Positions 7,065 through 10,251 of a stretch of DNA of 10,251 nucleotides are shown piece after piece. The DNA is from Bacteroidales bacterium UBA5762 (GTDB lineage: Bacteria; Bacteroidota; Bacteroidia; Bacteroidales; TTA-H9). Each line of letters begins with the position of its first letter. Within the stretch, counting starts at the first letter, position 1. Location of the stretch: NCBI GenBank assembly GCA_002418865.1, contig DIEY01000037.1, forward strand, positions 194,462 to 204,712, written 5' to 3'. The notes under the pieces are model-generated. The model saw nothing but the letters and a program-made list of their open reading frames with translations. It had not been told where the DNA came from and did no database searches. The translations under genes and the position numbers were made by a program.

Positions 7065-8798
7065 TCAGTCTGTTTTTATTTGTTTAAACCAGCTTTTTAA
7101 ACGACTTTTCCGATATCCATAGGTAAAATAGATAATTAAGCCGATCACCAACCATATCAAAAACCGCATCCAGTTGGTGATGCCTAATTGTGACATCAAA
7201 TAAAGGTTAGTAAGCAATCCCAATACTGGTATAAGCGACCATTCTTTTACAATGGCAAATATCGAGATAATGATGGAACCAATACTAAATAATAAAACTG
7301 GAATATTTGCCGTAAACGAAATTATATGGTCAGAATTAAAAGTTTCTTTGGGTTCAAAATAAAGAATACTACCTATGACGAGAGCCCATATAGGGATGAG
7401 CCAGATTCTGCTATTCAAATACGGTACGACGAATCTTCGGTGGATATCGTCTTTTTTTGGCCTTTTCCCATGTGGATTAAGGACTAAAATTCCACCTGAA
7501 ACAAGAACGAAGGCGAAGAGAGTACCTATACTAGTGAGATCGGTAACTTCGGTAAGATTAAGAAAAAGGGAAGGAACGGCCACAAGAATGCCTGCAACTA
7601 TGGTGGCAAAAGCCGGTGTGCGATGTCGGGGATGAAGTTTCGAAAAGATTTTGGGAAGTAAACCATCGCGGCTCATGCTCATCCAGATGCGGGGTTGCCC
7701 CACTTGAAAAACCAAAAGTACACCTGCCATGGCTATAATAGCGCTCAAACTGATAATTCCCGAAAGCCAGTCAATATGATGAAATGAAAATACATAAGCC
7801 AGAGGATCGGATACCTCGAGATGATTATAAGGCACCATCCCTGTAAGGATGAGGCTGATCAAGATATAGAGAATTGTAGTTATGAGCAAAGCATAAATCA
7901 TGGCCCGGGGCAAATCTTTCCTTGGATTGCGTGCTTCTTCGGCAGTCGTACTAATGGCATCAAAACCAATATAGGCAAAAAATACTCCAGCCGTTCCCTT
8001 AAGCACCCCTGAAATTCCATTGGGAGCAAAAGGTGACCAGTTCTCGGGGTTGACATAAAAGGCCCCCACCCCTATGACGACAAATAAAGTGATAAGTTTG
8101 AGTAAAACCACAAAATTTCCAGCCACTTTAGCTTCTTGAATTCCCATATAAACCAACCAACTGATGAACACAACGACGCCAAAAGCAGGAATATCGGCAA
8201 TGAGTCTTATTCCTTCTATTTGGGGAGCCGTAGTCCACGCATAATAAGCTTCCTGCAATGGCCGACTTGCCTGTTCGACAGAAATTCCCGATTCAATAAT
8301 CTCATGAAATCCTCTTGAAGCCGTCAGATAATCTATGCATAAAAATGGAGGGATATGTATGCCCAAACCTTCCATCAGTCCTGTAAAATAACCAGACCAT
8401 GAGATTGCCACGGCGATGTTTCCGATGGCATATTCCATGATGAGGTCCCAACCAATAATCCATGCTATGAGTTCACCAAATGAAGCATAAGCATAAGTAT
8501 AAGCACTGCCACTGATAGGGATGGCCGAAGAAAATTCTGCATAGCAAAGAGCCGAAAAACCACAGGCAATGGCAGTAAAAACGAATAAAACTGAAACAGC
8601 TGGCCCACCATAAGCTGCTGCAGTACCAATTGTACTGAAAATACCCGCACCAATTATTGCGGCTATGCCCAGAGCAGTAAGATCGGTAACCCCAAGGTTG
8701 CGCTTCAGACTCGTTTGTCCCTCAACCTTGTCTTCAGCATGTTCGAGAATTAATTCAATGGATTTACGACGGAAAACAGAAGAAGAATTTTTGGGCAT
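7065..8798 (-). CDS. APC-superfamily amino-acid permease (cationic amino-acid transporter-like)
   Basis: An inner-membrane amino-acid permease of the APC superfamily, closest in pattern to the bacterial YhdG/eukaryotic CAT branch. Of 577 residues, the soluble N-terminus contains the branch-typical RRKSIE (10-15) and LKRNLGVTDLTALGIAAIIG (31-50). TM1 has the unwound-helix motif GAGIF (50-54). TM2-TM3 include AEFSSAIPISGSAYTYAYAS. TM6 and the following loop read FFAYIGFDAISTTAEEARNP (273-292). The loop after TM8 reads QPRIWMSMSRDGLLPKIFSK (368-387), typical of this branch. About 12-14 hydrophobic helices are visible. An extended hydrophilic loop at about 150-200 lies between TM3/4 and TM5. The last two helices end in a basic tail (GYRKSRLKSW). 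GAGG lies almost against the ATG, too close to be a normal ribosome site. The exact amino acid carried is unknown. Confidence 0.9.
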   Translation of the reverse strand: MPKNSSSVFRRKSIELILEHAEDKVEGQTSLKRNLGVTDLTALGIAAIIGAGIFSTIGTAAAYGGPAVSVLFVFTAIACGFSALCYAEFSSAIPISGSAYTYAYASFGELIAWIIGWDLIMEYAIGNIAVAISWSGYFTGLMEGLGIHIPPFLCIDYLTASRGFHEIIESGISVEQASRPLQEAYYAWTTAPQIEGIRLIADIPAFGVVVFISWLVYMGIQEAKVAGNFVVLLKLITLFVVIGVGAFYVNPENWSPFAPNGISGVLKGTAGVFFAYIGFDAISTTAEEARNPRKDLPRAMIYALLITTILYILISLILTGMVPYNHLEVSDPLAYVFSFHHIDWLSGIISLSAIIAMAGVLLVFQVGQPRIWMSMSRDGLLPKIFSKLHPRHRTPAFATIVAGILVAVPSLFLNLTEVTDLTSIGTLFAFVLVSGGILVLNPHGKRPKKDDIHRRFVVPYLNSRIWLIPIWALVIGSILYFEPKETFNSDHIISFTANIPVLLFSIGSIIISIFAIVKEWSLIPVLGLLTNLYLMSQLGITNWMRFLIWLVIGLIIYFTYGYRKSRLKSWFKQIKTD

Positions 8799-8849
8799 CC
8801 CTCATTGTTTGGCCGTAAAAATAAGAAGAAAACCTTTATTTCTTCATCA

Positions 8850-9098
8850 TTAATTTGAAAGAATTTCGTGAAGAGATAATTTAATTTGAAAAAGTTTCTT
8901 TTTTATTCCATCTTCGAAAATGTCAATGTCACACACTGTCTTAATCCGCGCTGTTAATTCTGCCAAATCGAGGGAATCAAATCCAATGTCGTTTCCAAGG
9001 TGCATTTCTGGATTTATTGATGTCAATTTTCTTATGTGCTATTGTCAAGAACTGTGTTCATGATTTCTAAAAGGTACTTCCTGCATTTTGATGTCCAT
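8850..9098 (-). pseudogene. Acyl carrier protein, decayed by two frameshifts
   Basis: Remnant of an acyl carrier protein, the small helical carrier whose serine receives a 4'-phosphopantetheine arm. The clearest part is the frame 8850-9005, 51 codons starting MHLGNDIG. It contains GFDSLDLAELTARI, with the phosphopantetheine Ser in DSL, then CDIDIFEDGI and a C-terminal helix ending EILSN. This covers helices II-III. Upstream, the rest of a normal N-terminus is spread over other frames. An ATG at 9096-9098 preceded by AAAAGGAATAATAA opens MDIKMQEVPFR; a second frame gives MNTVLDN (from 9061); the final frame resumes at HIRKLTSINPEM after a TAG at 9039-9041. Total span is 83 codons, exactly the size of a normal ACP, so two single-base frame changes would restore it. 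The gene is isolated from any fatty-acid or polyketide genes; similar ACPs occur in lipid or surface-polysaccharide loci. A functional short ORF seems unlikely because helix I would be missing. Confidence 0.7.
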
Positions 9099-9194
9099 TT
9101 ATTATTCCTTTTAAATTGTTATTGTCTGTCATGCTGCTTTTCGGGCTTGATCATAATGTTCGGCGCTATGTGCCGTAGGAGATTTCGAAGCTGC

Positions 9195-9283
9195 GCCTAT
9201 AATGCCCATTACAAACACTGATGCGAGCTGAAACGCTTGATATACCACTAAAACCCCTTATGGCGTATGACCGCTTGTTAGGC
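9195..9283 (-). repeat. attC-like imperfect inverted repeat (integron-cassette-type site)
   Basis: On the minus strand this 89-bp element opens with GCCTAAC, a perfect fit to the attC outer core RYYYAAC, and closes with TATAGGC, a degenerate fit to GTTRRRY. The two arms pair imperfectly over about 19 bases with single-base bulges: GCCTAACAAGCGGTCATAC against the complement of GTAATGGGCATTATAGGC. The middle (GGGGTTTTAGTGG, then GTTTCAGC) is unpaired and resembles intergenic elements I recall from accessory regions of environmental Bacteroidota. It begins 9 bp after the stop codon of the nuclease remnant, the place an attC holds in a gene cassette. The fold and core match are seen; function as a recombination site is inferred. 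Confidence 0.45.
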
Positions 9284-9292
9284 ACTGACACT

Positions 9293-9857
9293 TTATTTTT
9301 TGAATTTTTTCACTACTCGTTTAAGTTGATCAGTATATTTTAAAATGTCATCAATAGAGTTTAATGGAAATTTGGTTTCATTTTTATCCTCATCTATAAA
9401 TGCAATTTGTTTTTTTGAATCATTCAAATATAATCTACAAACAGTATTTCTGACAGAATCATCAATAAGAATACTAACGAACTTTTGAAAATCTCTGTAA
9501 AATATACGGCTACTTTCAATATCTTGTCGCAGTATTGACTATATGATATAATAGCTTTCCGTTTTTTCTTTAGTTGTTTCTATGACACTTTACTTTGTCT
9601 GATCAATGATCTTAGGTTCTGTTTCCTTTTCTTTATCTAATGCAGTTTTTAAATGTTCGGTGATTAAGTCACTTAAAAAACTGTTGACATGATATTTTAA
9701 CTATCTCATAAAACTGGGAAATAATTCTTTCTGTTGCTTTCCTACTATAGACTTTATAAATGAAATATTTTACAAAATCTTCGGTAGGCTGTTTAAACTC
9801 ATCATTCAAAATGGTTTTTATCTCAATTGAGTACTTTAAAGCATTTGTTGCCGTGTA
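9293..9857 (-). pseudogene. Type-I-restriction (HsdR-N-like) nuclease, C-terminal remnant with stops and a frameshift
   Basis: Reading the minus strand with one frame change gives about 188 codons resembling the C-terminal half of the roughly 350-residue Bacteroidota proteins annotated as HsdR-N-type (PD-(D/E)XK) restriction endonucleases. Recognisable blocks are ALKYSIEIKTIL, EDFVKYFIYKVYSRKATERI, DLITEHLKTALDKEKE, TESYYII-SILRQDIESSRI, FYRDFQKFVSILIDD, CRLYLNDSKKQIAFIDED and DDILKYTDQLKR. Damage consists of an extra base in the T6 run (A6 at 9675-9680 on the plus strand), a TAA at 9590-9592 and a TAG at 9539-9541. The TAG stands where relatives have Lys. The natural stop is 9293-9295. The N-terminal nuclease domain with its catalytic residues is absent; its place is taken by the IS110 remnant. 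The family call rests on memory of the C-terminal pattern and is less certain than the statement that a single decayed gene is present. Confidence 0.6.
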
Positions 9858-9884
9858 TCATTTTGCTGCTCTTAATTTTACCTA

Positions 9885-10100
9885 TGCTTCCATCGTTACG
9901 CGGAGGCAATCCTCTATATAGTAAATACCTGTGCTTTCCATACACACTTCACTCATAAGGTGTGATCACATGACTAAACTCATCCGTTTTATCTCACGGG
10001 TGGTTACACCAAATTTTTCTTCAGTTTTTTTGCTTTCCTCATCCAAGATACACATAAATAAACTATCTTTGTAAACGTCAAGGCCACTGACTGTTCTCAT
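9885..10100 (-). mobile_element. IS110-family transposase, N-terminal remnant
   Basis: The minus strand from the ATG at 10100 reads MRTVSGLDVYKDSLFMCILD, the start of an IS110-family DEDD transposase. The first catalytic Asp lies in GLDV (D8) and the usual HKD motif appears here as YKD. The frame continues through EEKFGVTTREIKRM to a TGA at 9966-9968. It resumes in the same frame with SHLMSEVCMESTGIYY, which includes the second acidic residue in MEST. Family resemblance fades after IYY, and a TAG ends the frame at 9882-9884. Intact IS110 transposases have about 300-420 residues with a C-terminal Ser motif; none of that is present. No element end can be identified in 10101-10251. The remaining piece is dead, but its orientation places its 5' end directly in front of the nuclease remnant. 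Confidence 0.72.
9888..9916. repeat. Possible dispersed palindromic-repeat fragment at the IS110/nuclease junction
   Basis: The plus-strand stretch TTCCATCGTTACGCGGAGGC followed by AATCCTCTA resembles the GC-richer dispersed intergenic repeats in many genomes whose complements encode phrases like LPPRND when translated. It is notably richer in G+C than the flanking A/T-rich sequence and lies between the last recognisable IS110 residues and the first recognisable nuclease residues. Recognition is by memory only and the fragment is short, so this may be chance. Confidence 0.25.
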
Positions 10101-10251
10101 CTTATATGAAAGTAGTTTTAAATTAAACAATTGTACCTTTTGAGTATGTTAATTAATTCTATAACAATCGTGGCGTTGATTTTTATTGTGCGGGGTATAA
10201 AAAATTTTTTATCTAAGTTTGTCACCATGATTATTGAAAACACTGGCATAC

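Noticed and set aside
9036..9221. Plus-strand frame of 61 codons across the ACP remnant and the repeat.
   Set aside because: Lies antisense to the ACP pseudogene and runs into the attC-like repeat; Cys/Phe-rich composition is typical of a shadow frame.
434..9592. In-frame TAG, TAA and TGA codons in recognisable protein families could suggest stop-codon reassignment.
   Set aside because: All three stop codons appear within remnants that also carry frameshifts and truncations, while the five core genes end normally and contain no internal stops. Pseudogene decay explains this better than recoding.
10116..10226. Minus-strand frame of about 36 codons starting MVTNLDKKFF ahead of the IS110 remnant.
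   Set aside because: No recognised family and composition expected of A/T-rich DNA; could be chance.
1..10251. CRISPR array, tRNA, rRNA or riboswitch.
   Set aside because: No regularly spaced repeats, no tRNA cloverleaf with a recognisable T-loop, and no conserved riboswitch core were seen on either strand by reading.

Overview
The window looks like a chromosomal segment of a member of the Bacteroidota. The main evidence is a secreted peptidase with a type IX secretion (T9SS) C-terminal sorting domain. TAnnTTTG-type promoter elements and weak or absent Shine-Dalgarno sequences agree with this. I cannot name the genus.

The centre (796-8798) holds five intact genes. An M1-family aminopeptidase (minus strand) is secreted through T9SS. 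Divergent from it, across a 291-bp gap, are a TolC-like outer-membrane channel and a MacA/HlyD-like membrane-fusion protein (plus strand), two parts of a tripartite exporter. Convergent with them, behind a shared hairpin, is a tightly coupled minus-strand pair: an APC-superfamily amino-acid permease followed by a TSUP (TauE/SafE-like) membrane protein. The permease stop and the TSUP start are one base apart.

Both flanks are decayed accessory DNA. On the left (about 84-595) is the C-terminal end of a tyrosine recombinase. It has lost its N-terminus, is cut by an in-frame TAG, and abuts an unrelated ORF fragment; a 9-bp perfect inverted repeat lies beyond its 3' end. On the right (8850-10100, minus strand) lie four items: an acyl-carrier-protein pseudogene; an 89-bp attC-like imperfect inverted repeat; the C-terminal half of a type-I-restriction (HsdR-N-like) nuclease with two stop codons and one frameshift; and the N-terminal piece of an IS110-family transposase, in the same frame as the nuclease remnant but separated from it by stops. 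None of these right-flank genes is intact in one frame, so they have to be read by piecing frames together.

Stretches where I see no gene: 1-83 and 123-199 (A/T-rich), 596-795 (only one doubtful 37-codon minus-strand frame), 3130-3402 (divergent promoter region), 9099-9194, and 10101-10251.

I do not see a convincing new defence or other novel system. The most informative signals are the cassette-like order of nuclease remnant followed directly by an attC-like repeat, the exporter pair that lacks an adjacent inner-membrane pump, and the sharp boundary between intact core and decayed flanks.
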